Shown here piece after piece: positions 57,488 to 64,000 of a DNA stretch of 64,000 bases. Below the pieces are notes generated by a model. The model was not told the DNA's origin and ran no database searches. It was given only the letters and a program-made list of their open reading frames with translations. The stretch comes from Bacillus sp. OV166 (lineage in GTDB: Bacteria; Bacillota; Bacilli; Bacillales; Cytobacillaceae): positions 4,535,001 through 4,599,000 of the forward strand of contig NZ_FXWM01000001.1 of the NCBI RefSeq assembly GCF_900177675.1. Direction: 5' to 3'. The first letter of the stretch is position 1; the number at the start of each line of letters is the position of its first letter. Position numbers and translations under genes: made by a program.

Positions 57488-59437
57488 TTACTTTTCTTCT
57501 GTTACTTTATCAACTTTTGGTCCTAGATATTCATAATCGTTAGGATTGATCGGTGTATATCCTTCTGGCTTATAGAACCGCAGCAGGTCTTTGTAAACTA
57601 TTTCATCGGACATATTTAGCTCTGTATTAACTTTGCTATCTACATCCTTACATGTAGTACTATCTTCTAATAACTCACCTGTTAAAGAGGAGTAACATTT
57701 TTCATTAATTTGGATAGACTCAGATGTTACAAAGTCACCGTTTCTGAATAATGCCCAATTACGGTGTTGTTTAGAAAGTAAATCTGAACCAAATTCCATA
57801 TAATCTTTCGTATCAATACCTAATAAATGGAGCACTGTTGGACGAACATCGACTTCCCCGCCAACTTGGTGTTGAATTCCACCCTTTACACCAGGTACGT
57901 GAATAAATAATGGTACACGCTGTAATTTTGCATTGATTGCAGGTGTAATTTCGTCCACACCCATAACCTTCGCCATTGCATCATTATGGTTCTCAGATAT
58001 TCCGTAATGGTCACCATACATGACAATTATTGTATTGTCATACATACCATTAGCTTTTAAATCATTAAAGAATTGCTCAAATGCCTGATCCATATAGTTT
58101 GCAGATTGGAAATATTGGTTTACAACCGTATCACCGTAATCCCCAGCAGGAAAATCAGTATCTTCCGGATCCATTTCAAATGGGAAATGATTAGATAGTG
58201 AAATGAACTTTGTATAGAACGGCTGCTTTAAGCTTTCAAGTAATGGAATAGATTCTTTAAAGAAAGGTTTATCTTTCATTCCATAGTTTTTTGTATTTTC
58301 ATCTGACATGCTGTAGTATTCTGCATCAAAGAATTGATCGTATCCAAATGCTTTATAGATAACATTTCGATTCCAGAACGTCTTATAGTTCCCGTGTAAC
58401 ACAGCAGAACTATATCCCTGTCCTTTTAGAATAGAAGGCATAGCTTGATAAGTGTTCTGGGCTTTGTTAACAAAAACAGCACCTTGTGCCATTGGATATA
58501 ATGAATTTTCCATTAGAAATTCGGCATCCGATGTTTTCCCTTGTCCTGTTTGATGATAGAAATTATCAAAATAGAAGGTATTATTGTCATGTGCTAATGA
58601 ATTCAAAAATGGTGTTACTTCTTGTCCGTTAGGCATTTTATAATCAATCATAAAGCTTTGAAAAGATTCCATCGAAATATAAACTACGTTCATACCTTTT
58701 GCTTTACCAAAATATTTTGGATTTGGTGCAGCATAGTTTGCTTTACGATAGTTCTCAACATCTGTAATATCACTGCTATCCGCTAAAGCCCGCTGACTTG
58801 ATGATTTTATATTTTGGATGACGTCATAAATGGTAAAGTTATACGCTCCAAGATATTTTACTAAATAATTTCGGTCAAAAGAACGTGAAAGTAACTGCGG
58901 ACGATCCTTTTCTGCTAAACCTAAATTAAATAGAAAAGTAGTAATTGAAAATAATAGAACAATCTTAAAGGTCTTTCTGTTCGTTACCGTAACTTTTTTG
59001 AATACGGTTAATGCTAACGCGATTAAAATAAACATATCTGTAAAATAAAAAATGTCAAACGGAGACATTAATGAAAGTGCACTGTCGCCAAGTTGACCAG
59101 CATTTGTTTTGGTTTGCATTAGAACCGGAACCGTAATGAAATCATTAAAAAAGCGATAATAGGCAATATTTGCATACAATAAGAATGATAATAGAAAATT
59201 TGTTAATATCATAATCAATTTTGAATGCTTTTTAAAAAGCAGGGCAAATCCAAAGAAGAAAAGTGCTGAACTTAATGGATTTATTAAAAGCAAAAACTTC
59301 TGTAGGCTATTTTCAATACCTAAGTTAAATTCAATTTGATATGCAGCATAGGTTTTGATCCAAAATAATATAACGGCCGCTATAAAGAATGTAATATGAC
59401 TATTGGTTAATGTTTTTGGTAGTCTAATTTTATTCAT
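57488..59437 (-). CDS. Lipoteichoic acid synthase family sulfatase (LtaS type)
   Basis: The protein has 649 aa. Five membrane segments fill residues 1-200, followed by ALA (near residue 217), the usual signal peptidase site. The extracellular sulfatase domain has VYISMESFQ with the metal Glu, the catalytic Thr in GQGKTSDAEF, FWNRN and MYGDHYG. It polymerises glycerol phosphate from phosphatidylglycerol onto lipoteichoic acid. Bacilli have up to four paralogs (LtaS, YfnI, YqgS, YvgJ); I cannot tell which this is. A Cys pair lies near the end. RBS AGAGGAGAA precedes ATG. Confidence 0.9.
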   Translation of the reverse strand: MNKIRLPKTLTNSHITFFIAAVILFWIKTYAAYQIEFNLGIENSLQKFLLLINPLSSALFFFGFALLFKKHSKLIMILTNFLLSFLLYANIAYYRFFNDFITVPVLMQTKTNAGQLGDSALSLMSPFDIFYFTDMFILIALALTVFKKVTVTNRKTFKIVLLFSITTFLFNLGLAEKDRPQLLSRSFDRNYLVKYLGAYNFTIYDVIQNIKSSSQRALADSSDITDVENYRKANYAAPNPKYFGKAKGMNVVYISMESFQSFMIDYKMPNGQEVTPFLNSLAHDNNTFYFDNFYHQTGQGKTSDAEFLMENSLYPMAQGAVFVNKAQNTYQAMPSILKGQGYSSAVLHGNYKTFWNRNVIYKAFGYDQFFDAEYYSMSDENTKNYGMKDKPFFKESIPLLESLKQPFYTKFISLSNHFPFEMDPEDTDFPAGDYGDTVVNQYFQSANYMDQAFEQFFNDLKANGMYDNTIIVMYGDHYGISENHNDAMAKVMGVDEITPAINAKLQRVPLFIHVPGVKGGIQHQVGGEVDVRPTVLHLLGIDTKDYMEFGSDLLSKQHRNWALFRNGDFVTSESIQINEKCYSSLTGELLEDSTTCKDVDSKVNTELNMSDEIVYKDLLRFYKPEGYTPINPNDYEYLGPKVDKVTEEK

Positions 59438-59954
59438 CTTTAAATTCTCCTCTCACTTACCAATTAAGCTTCGGTAAACGAACCTCAATCACTATATCAC
59501 ATTTCTTTAAAAAATAAAAACATAAATCTTGCTATTTTTATCTATACTTTTCTACAACATTCTACACTTTTCCCCGCCATCTCGGGCAAGCAAAATCATT
59601 ACCTTCAACAGCTTGGGCATTCCTTAAAAATTGAGATATACCTTTTATTTTTATGTCCGTTCTCTTTGGGACATGACTGTTTTCAATCTTCAATAATATA
59701 AGACGAAATAAGTTTTATTTAGTTTCAAATTTTTTTCTTGTTAGATTTTCTATTCTTCCATAAATTATATCTTAGTCGGAACAATCCTTGAGTCATCATT
59801 TCTACATATCATAAACCCGAACGTATGAAGGAGCAATATGAATTTAGACTTATCTTTAACTGACGGTAAATAGAAAGATTACTTGAATGAACTCCTTAAA
59901 CATTGGATAGCATATACACAGAGGAATGTAGAAAAATTTTAAAAGGAGAATACG
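59438..59954. other. 517-bp intergenic region upstream of the 59-aa gene
   Basis: It holds the LtaS-type promoter side on the left, a weak hairpin ATGTCC...GGGACAT near 59653-59674, a very short 11-codon frame at 59838 that I reject, and a possible sigma-G promoter on the right (59888-59917). I see no supported gene or known RNA in the rest. Confidence 0.45.
59888..59917 (+). promoter_or_regulatory. Possible sigma-G/F promoter of the 59-aa gene
   Basis: TGAACT (59888-59893) and CATATAC (59911-59917) with 17 bp between partly match the forespore consensus TGAATA / CATACTA. The next gene cluster member is a spore protein, which fits. The match is moderate. Confidence 0.35.
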
Positions 59955-60134
59955 ATGCCCAGAATTAGGCCTGAATTTACAAAAAGCCCATATTTTGTTG
60001 ATGAACCAGGAAATTGGCACTTAAAGCCTGGCGCTCCAAAAGATCTCCAAGTCGAGCTTGAAAATTATCTTAATAGCTTGGGTGATGATGACGAGCCAGG
60101 AACTATCAATGGTATACATATCAACTACCCTTAA
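59955..60134 (+). CDS. Small protein of unknown function, possibly spore-related (59 aa)
   Basis: ATG at 59955 follows AAAAGGAGAATACG. The protein begins MPRIRPEFTKSPYFVDEPGN, has WHLKPGAPKDLQVELENYL and ends GINGIHINYP-like sequence; it is soluble and Pro/Gly-rich at both ends. It lies just upstream of sspH with a forespore-like promoter, so a spore role is an inference. I do not recognise the family. Confidence 0.6.
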   Translation: MPRIRPEFTKSPYFVDEPGNWHLKPGAPKDLQVELENYLNSLGDDDEPGTINGIHINYP

Positions 60135-60237
60135 GAATTTTTAATGCCAATTATATAATAGAAGAAAGCGGTTGCAAATGTATTTTATTGGAATGAAATG
60201 AAGATCTTTAAATGACTATTTTATAGGAGTGGATATA

Positions 60238-60417
60238 ATGAATATTAACCGTGTAAAACAAATTTTGTCATCATCTGCAGATATAGAAGTAAAATATAAT
60301 GGTACATCGGTTTGGATTGACCAATTAAATGAAGATGGACAGACAGCAACAGTACATTTACGAGGCCCATTAGAAGAACGTTCAGTTGTAGAAATCGGAG
60401 AACTTATCGAAGAATAA
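60238..60417 (+). CDS. sspH: H-type small acid-soluble spore protein
   Basis: The protein has 59 aa: MNINRVKQILSSSADIEVKY, then IDQLNEDGQTATVHL and an ending SVVEIGELIEE. Length, start and pattern match SspH proteins (MNI.RAK.I..S....V...G..V.I..V.E....A.I), minor core proteins of the spore made in the forespore. ATG 60238 follows AGGAGTGGATATA; an ATG three codons earlier lies in that RBS. It ends at a terminator. Confidence 0.85.
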   Translation: MNINRVKQILSSSADIEVKYNGTSVWIDQLNEDGQTATVHLRGPLEERSVVEIGELIEE

Positions 60418-60424
60418 TTTTTTC

Positions 60425-60451
60425 GACCATCTTTTCATTGAAAAGATGGTC
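60425..60451. terminator. Bidirectional terminator between sspH and the acyl-CoA dehydrogenase
   Basis: GACCATCTTTT pairs perfectly with AAAAGATGGTC around a five-base loop. Confidence 0.75.
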
Positions 60452-60470
60452 TTTACTCATCCAAATTTTG

Positions 60471-61619
60471 TTAGTGGTTTAATATACTATCCTTGGCAAG
60501 TAATTGTATCGTCATGTCATCCATTGGTGGATTATGAAGGCCTGCTCTTACATCTCGATAATACCGCTGTAACGGATTTTTCAATGAAAGACTTTTTGCA
60601 CCTACGATTCGCATTGCTAAATCAACAACTTCGATTGCGTTATTGGTAACGGTTAATTTTGCTGCACCTAAAGCAGCCCCCATTTTTTCCCTAGCTTGAT
60701 CGTTTGAATAATCCCACTGTTTTGCAACCCCATATAAGAAATACTCGGACTGCATTAATTTCAACTCAATCTCTCCAAGTTTTTGCTGAACATTTGGTAA
60801 ATCGATAATTGGTCCGACAATACTATTCGGAGAATATTCTTTAGCAAATTGAATAGCATATCTTTGGGCCGCTTTTGCTATGCCCAGATAACATGCTGGA
60901 ATATGAAGTAGCCATCCATTCGCTCTTTTTCCGTTCGAACTAAACTTTTCCACAAGATATTCATCATCTACCAAACAATTATCCAAAATTAAGTCATGAC
61001 TCCCTGTTCCTCTTAACGCGATACTGTCCCAAGTTTCCTCAATAACCACTCCTTTTGTAGATCGTGGAATTAGAAAATTGGCTACTTCATTGGTCTCTTT
61101 GATTGTTGCACTAACTATAAAGTAATCTAGGACGGGTGACATGGTAGTAAATGTTTTTCTCCCTTTAATAACCCAGCCATTCTGACTTTTTTCTGCAGTA
61201 GTTTCCGGTCTGCCGCCTCGTGTAGGACTACCAGTCTTTGGTTCACTTTGAGCACTATTTATTAATGCTCCATTTTTCACTTGTTTACATAGATACTTAA
61301 AGATCGACTCATCCCAAGAGCTTTTTTCATTTAGATTCATAATAATTCCCATATGCCATCCAATCGAAAGTGCTGTTGCCCCGTCACCTTCCGCAATCGT
61401 TTCTTGTAGTCGAATAAGTTCATAAAGTGAGATATCCTCTCCACCATGCCTTGAGGGAACAGTTAATGCCGTATAACCTGTATTTTTCAGATCCTGAATA
61501 TTTGCAAACGGGAAACTACCTTCTATATCTATCTGAGGTGCTCGTAATAGGAATTGTTTTGAAAGTAGTCTCATTAACTCTATTCGTTCTTCCAATGTAT
61601 CTTTTTCTTGAAAGTTCAT
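60471..61619 (-). CDS. Acyl-CoA dehydrogenase family protein (YdbM-like)
   Basis: The protein has 382 aa. FAD-site sequence is present: NSAQSEPKTGSPTRGGRP, KGRKTFTTMSPVLDYFIVSA and TWDSIALRGTGSHDLILDN. The usual catalytic Glu of true acyl-CoA dehydrogenases is not obvious near ARLHNP-type sequence (VRAGLHNPPMDDMTIQLL), as in DszC- and SfnC-like monooxygenases. Length and look match B. subtilis YdbM, a CymR (sulfur) regulon member, so a sulfur-scavenging role is possible. Single gene; RBS TAGGAGAG precedes ATG. Confidence 0.82.
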   Translation of the reverse strand: MNFQEKDTLEERIELMRLLSKQFLLRAPQIDIEGSFPFANIQDLKNTGYTALTVPSRHGGEDISLYELIRLQETIAEGDGATALSIGWHMGIIMNLNEKSSWDESIFKYLCKQVKNGALINSAQSEPKTGSPTRGGRPETTAEKSQNGWVIKGRKTFTTMSPVLDYFIVSATIKETNEVANFLIPRSTKGVVIEETWDSIALRGTGSHDLILDNCLVDDEYLVEKFSSNGKRANGWLLHIPACYLGIAKAAQRYAIQFAKEYSPNSIVGPIIDLPNVQQKLGEIELKLMQSEYFLYGVAKQWDYSNDQAREKMGAALGAAKLTVTNNAIEVVDLAMRIVGAKSLSLKNPLQRYYRDVRAGLHNPPMDDMTIQLLAKDSILNH

Positions 61620-61656
61620 CTCTCATCTCTCCTATCCCATTAACAAAAAATCATTC

Positions 61657-61684
61657 AAACCCCTAGTCTATATACCAGGGGTTT
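61657..61684. terminator. Terminator after the Ktr RCK gene
   Basis: AAACCCCT and AGGGGTTT form an 8-bp stem around a twelve-base loop, just left of the stop codon at 61690; the minus strand continues GAATGATTTTTTG. Confidence 0.6.
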
Positions 61685-61689
61685 GTTTC

Positions 61690-62343
61690 TTATTCTAAAT
61701 TAGCGAATTTTTCCAAATCGCGGTTTTCACCGATTACTACTAGAACATCACCGTAATTAATTTTTTCATCAGGAGATGGTGAAATGTTAATTTCATCTTC
61801 ATGCCGAATCGCGATGACGCTCAAATTAAACTTTGCCCTTAAATCTAGCTCCCTTAAGGTTTTTTCCATCATCCTATCGGGGATTTTTACTTCCTCTACA
61901 CTATAATCCTTCGATATCTCAATAAAATTTAACACATTAGGTGATAACAGCTGATGGGCGACTCGAATTCCCATATCTCGCTCAGGAAAGACGACCCAGT
62001 CTGCCCCAACCTTTTTTAATACTTGACCATGTAGTTTATTTAATGCTTTGGCAATCACCTTTTTTACACCAAGTTCCTTCAATAATAAAACAGATAGAAT
62101 ACTTGCCTGAATATCGTTTCCGATTGCTACAATAACTGTATCAAAATTACGGATCCCAATCGATTTTAATGCCTCAGCTTCGGTTGAATCGGCAATCACG
62201 GAATGAGTAACGAATGGATGGGATTCTTCAACTCGTTCCTCATTCACATCCACTCCAAGCACTTCCTGCCCAGATTCATATAACTTATTGGCAATACTTA
62301 GTCCAAACCTACCTAATCCAATCACTGCATATTGATTAGCCAC
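61690..62343 (-). CDS. Ktr potassium channel regulatory subunit (RCK protein, KtrA/KtrC type)
   Basis: The protein has 217 aa. The RCK_N domain has the nucleotide loop YAVIGLGRFGLSIANKL and acidic VDVNEERVEE; RCK_C follows from about residue 137 (SVEEVKIPDRMMEKTLRELDLRAKF, GDVLVVIGEN). KtrA/KtrC proteins form an octameric ring that binds ATP, ADP and, in RCK_C, c-di-AMP, and gate the channel. The gene lies 31 bases after the pore gene, so the order is pore then regulator. Confidence 0.9.
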   Translation of the reverse strand: MANQYAVIGLGRFGLSIANKLYESGQEVLGVDVNEERVEESHPFVTHSVIADSTEAEALKSIGIRNFDTVIVAIGNDIQASILSVLLLKELGVKKVIAKALNKLHGQVLKKVGADWVVFPERDMGIRVAHQLLSPNVLNFIEISKDYSVEEVKIPDRMMEKTLRELDLRAKFNLSVIAIRHEDEINISPSPDEKINYGDVLVVIGENRDLEKFANLE

Positions 62344-62373
62344 TGTCTCCTTGTACCTCCTTGGTGTTAAAAA

Positions 62374-63711
62374 CTACCCAATCGTGATTTTTCCCTTCGG
62401 ATACCGGAATGCATCAGGTTTTCTGCGTATTGTCACCGCATAAGCAATAGTTAATGGTCCTACCCTGCCAGCAAACATAGTAAAAATTATTAATGCCTTG
62501 CCAAGTGATGATAATTCTGGTGTCAATCCCATCGATAGCCCGACTGTTGCAAAGGCAGAAGTTACCTCAAATACTATTGTTAACAAATCTTGTCCGTGTT
62601 CTGAAATGGTTAGAATAAGTGTCATTATCATGACGAGAAATAACCCACTAAATGTGACGGTTAATGCTTTATAAATCGTTTCATATTCAATCCGCTGACG
62701 GTAAAAAATAACATCCTCTTTCCCGCGAATTTGTGACCAAACAGCTCCAATGAGCGTTGTAAAAGTGGTGGTTTTGATCCCCCCGCCTGTCGACCCAGGC
62801 GATGCACCAACAAACATGAGTAACACAATTAATAATAAAGATGTTTGAGTTAGATCACCAATATTTAATGTGTTAGCCCCCGCTGTTCTTGCCGTAACAG
62901 ATTGGAATAATGACCCTAGGATTTTCCCTGAAAACGACAATGGTTTTAGCGTTAAACCATTGGAATATTCAAGCAGGAATATACCAACTGTACCTACTAC
63001 TATTAAAACGCTGCTGGTCATTAAGACAATCTTTGTATGTAATGATAGCCGTTTTAAAACACGATATTCAAAAAGTTCGTTCATAACGATAAAGCCGATC
63101 CCACCTAAGATAATTAATGCACTAACGGTCAACGTAACTGTTGGATCGTTCACATAACTCGTTAAACTATGAAACTCCCCCATTAAGTCAAATCCCGCAT
63201 TGTTAAAGTTGGAAATTGAATGGAAAATTCCATAATAAATCGCTTTTCCTATCGGCATGTCAAAGGAAAAACGGAAAGATAAAAGCACAGCACCAATTAT
63301 CTCAATCACCGCTGTAAAAATTAAAATTCGTCTTACTAGCCGTACAATCCCCTCCATTGATAAATTATTTAATGATTCTTGAAGTAGAAGCCTTTCTTTT
63401 AAAGATATTTTCTTCCCTAATAGGAAGGCAAAAAACGTTGCAAACGTCATAAATCCAAGTCCACCGACTTGAATCATACATAAAATAACCACTTGACCGA
63501 ATATTGTAAATGTGGTCCCGGTATCTACGACAACTAAACCTGTTACGCATGTTGCAGAGGTTGCAGTGAACAGGGCGTTTAAAAAAGACAGACCTTGCCC
63601 ATTTGTAGTCGAAACCGGCATGGTTAGTAGAAATGTTCCTAGTAATATGATCAAACCAAAACCTAGAACAAGAATCTTAGGAGGATCTAGAATTATTTTT
63701 TTGCGCAACAT
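62374..63711 (-). CDS. Ktr potassium channel pore subunit (TrkH/KtrB/KtrD family)
   Basis: The protein has 445 aa with four M1-P-M2 repeats. Selectivity loops are visible: TATSATCVTGLVVVDTG, SISNFNNAGFDLMG, SVTARTAGANTLNIGD and SAFATVGLSMGLTPE. The conserved Gly of each filter is kept. Together with the RCK protein it makes a Na+-dependent K+ uptake system. ATG 63711 follows AAGGGAG; 14 upstream in-frame residues lack an RBS. It resembles KtrD at least as much as KtrB. No c-di-AMP (ydaO) riboswitch is visible upstream, unlike B. subtilis ktrA. Confidence 0.9.
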   Translation of the reverse strand: MLRKKIILDPPKILVLGFGLIILLGTFLLTMPVSTTNGQGLSFLNALFTATSATCVTGLVVVDTGTTFTIFGQVVILCMIQVGGLGFMTFATFFAFLLGKKISLKERLLLQESLNNLSMEGIVRLVRRILIFTAVIEIIGAVLLSFRFSFDMPIGKAIYYGIFHSISNFNNAGFDLMGEFHSLTSYVNDPTVTLTVSALIILGGIGFIVMNELFEYRVLKRLSLHTKIVLMTSSVLIVVGTVGIFLLEYSNGLTLKPLSFSGKILGSLFQSVTARTAGANTLNIGDLTQTSLLLIVLLMFVGASPGSTGGGIKTTTFTTLIGAVWSQIRGKEDVIFYRQRIEYETIYKALTVTFSGLFLVMIMTLILTISEHGQDLLTIVFEVTSAFATVGLSMGLTPELSSLGKALIIFTMFAGRVGPLTIAYAVTIRRKPDAFRYPKGKITIG

Positions 63712-64000
63712 AGTTTTCTCCCTTACCACTTTGATGTTATTTTTAACAATCAATTAATAATCATGTGTTATCTATGATCTTAATTTTTTTCTCCTTGTTC
63801 ATGCCTCTATTTTAAATATTCGTAAATCTATAATACAGGAAAAATATACAACTACGAACAAAGCATGTAAATTAAAGATGTGAATTGGTACACCTTAGAA
63901 AAATTTTTACCATGAGTGTGTCAAATGTGTGTCATAACTCACTGTTGATTGACTAAGTGTTGTTCTATAATACAAGAAGTAAAATTATCCATGTTCATAA

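Noticed and set aside
59838..59874. Eleven-codon frame with GGAG ahead of ATG (MNLDLSLTDGK)
   Set aside because: Too short, not followed by a regulated gene structure, no supporting context.
63712..64000. Possible c-di-AMP (ydaO) riboswitch ahead of the Ktr genes
   Set aside because: The conserved sequence blocks of that class are not visible; only AT-rich sequence and promoter-like hexamers on both strands.

Overview
The window looks like chromosome of an aerobic, endospore-forming Bacillaceae (Bacillus sensu lato, possibly the Neobacillus/Mesobacillus side). The evidence is low GC, strong AGGAGG-type ribosome binding sites, intrinsic terminators at most gene ends, and sporulation genes: an H-type small acid-soluble spore protein, RacA, YkuD, and a DUF1657/DUF421 pair of the kind seen in spoVA2-type operons. 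I see no tRNA, rRNA, CRISPR array, transposase or prophage. Species cannot be fixed from the sequence alone.

Layout. 1-1.2 kb: tail of a DUF1657-DUF421 operon. 1.2-5.1 kb: EmrE-type transporter, YvbH-like PH protein, nitroreductase diverging from an HxlR regulator across two palindromic operators, YitT protein. 5.3-7.1 kb: lysine riboswitch and LysP. 7.2-11.5 kb: small HTH gene, asnS with a T-box-like terminator but no room for a T-box aptamer, a hydrolase whose nucleophile serine is glycine, GNAT enzyme and small proteins. 11.6-21.4 kb: HelD, a candidate small RNA, YceI protein, InhA metalloprotease, YkuD, class V aminotransferase, polysaccharide deacetylase. 21.7-30.4 kb: HAD phosphatase, EamA transporter, RacA beside a larger RacA-like protein with 16-residue repeats, acyltransferase, NrnB-like DHH nuclease, nitronate monooxygenase, nitroreductase, M50B-like membrane protein. 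30.5-34.5 kb: a response regulator, histidine kinase, ABC permease and ABC ATPase operon. 34.6-38.0 kb: a two-gene ABC importer (CBS-ATPase plus fused permease/binding protein) facing a GntR-RCK_C regulator resembling BusR. 38.2-42.2 kb: tandem YjdF-like membrane proteins, aspartokinase, FMN reductase, Nudix CoA pyrophosphatase. 42.3-46.2 kb: tyrosine/homogentisate catabolism (hppD, flavin reductase, fumarylacetoacetase, hmgA). 46.5-49.4 kb: ABC importer of the COG2984 group. 49.6-54.8 kb: a 42-residue protein, a GerN-type antiporter with a structured leader, and a very large membrane protein. 55.4-56.4 kb: two GC-rich intergenic repeat elements. 56.5-64 kb: nuclease, LtaS-type sulfatase, two small genes including sspH, acyl-CoA dehydrogenase (YdbM-like), and a Ktr potassium channel pair.

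How the genes fit together. Ion and osmolyte control recurs: the Ktr pair, the antiporter, the Opu/EgtU-type importer and the BusR-like regulator. RCK_C domains are known c-di-AMP receptors, so part of this set may share that signal (inference). Sporulation and spore genes recur as well. Most of the window is core Bacillaceae content. No complete unknown defence or mobile system is evident. The less explained items are the RacA-like paralog, the antiporter leader, the candidate RNA at 14.1 kb, the degraded asnS leader, the serine-less hydrolase and several unrecognised small proteins.
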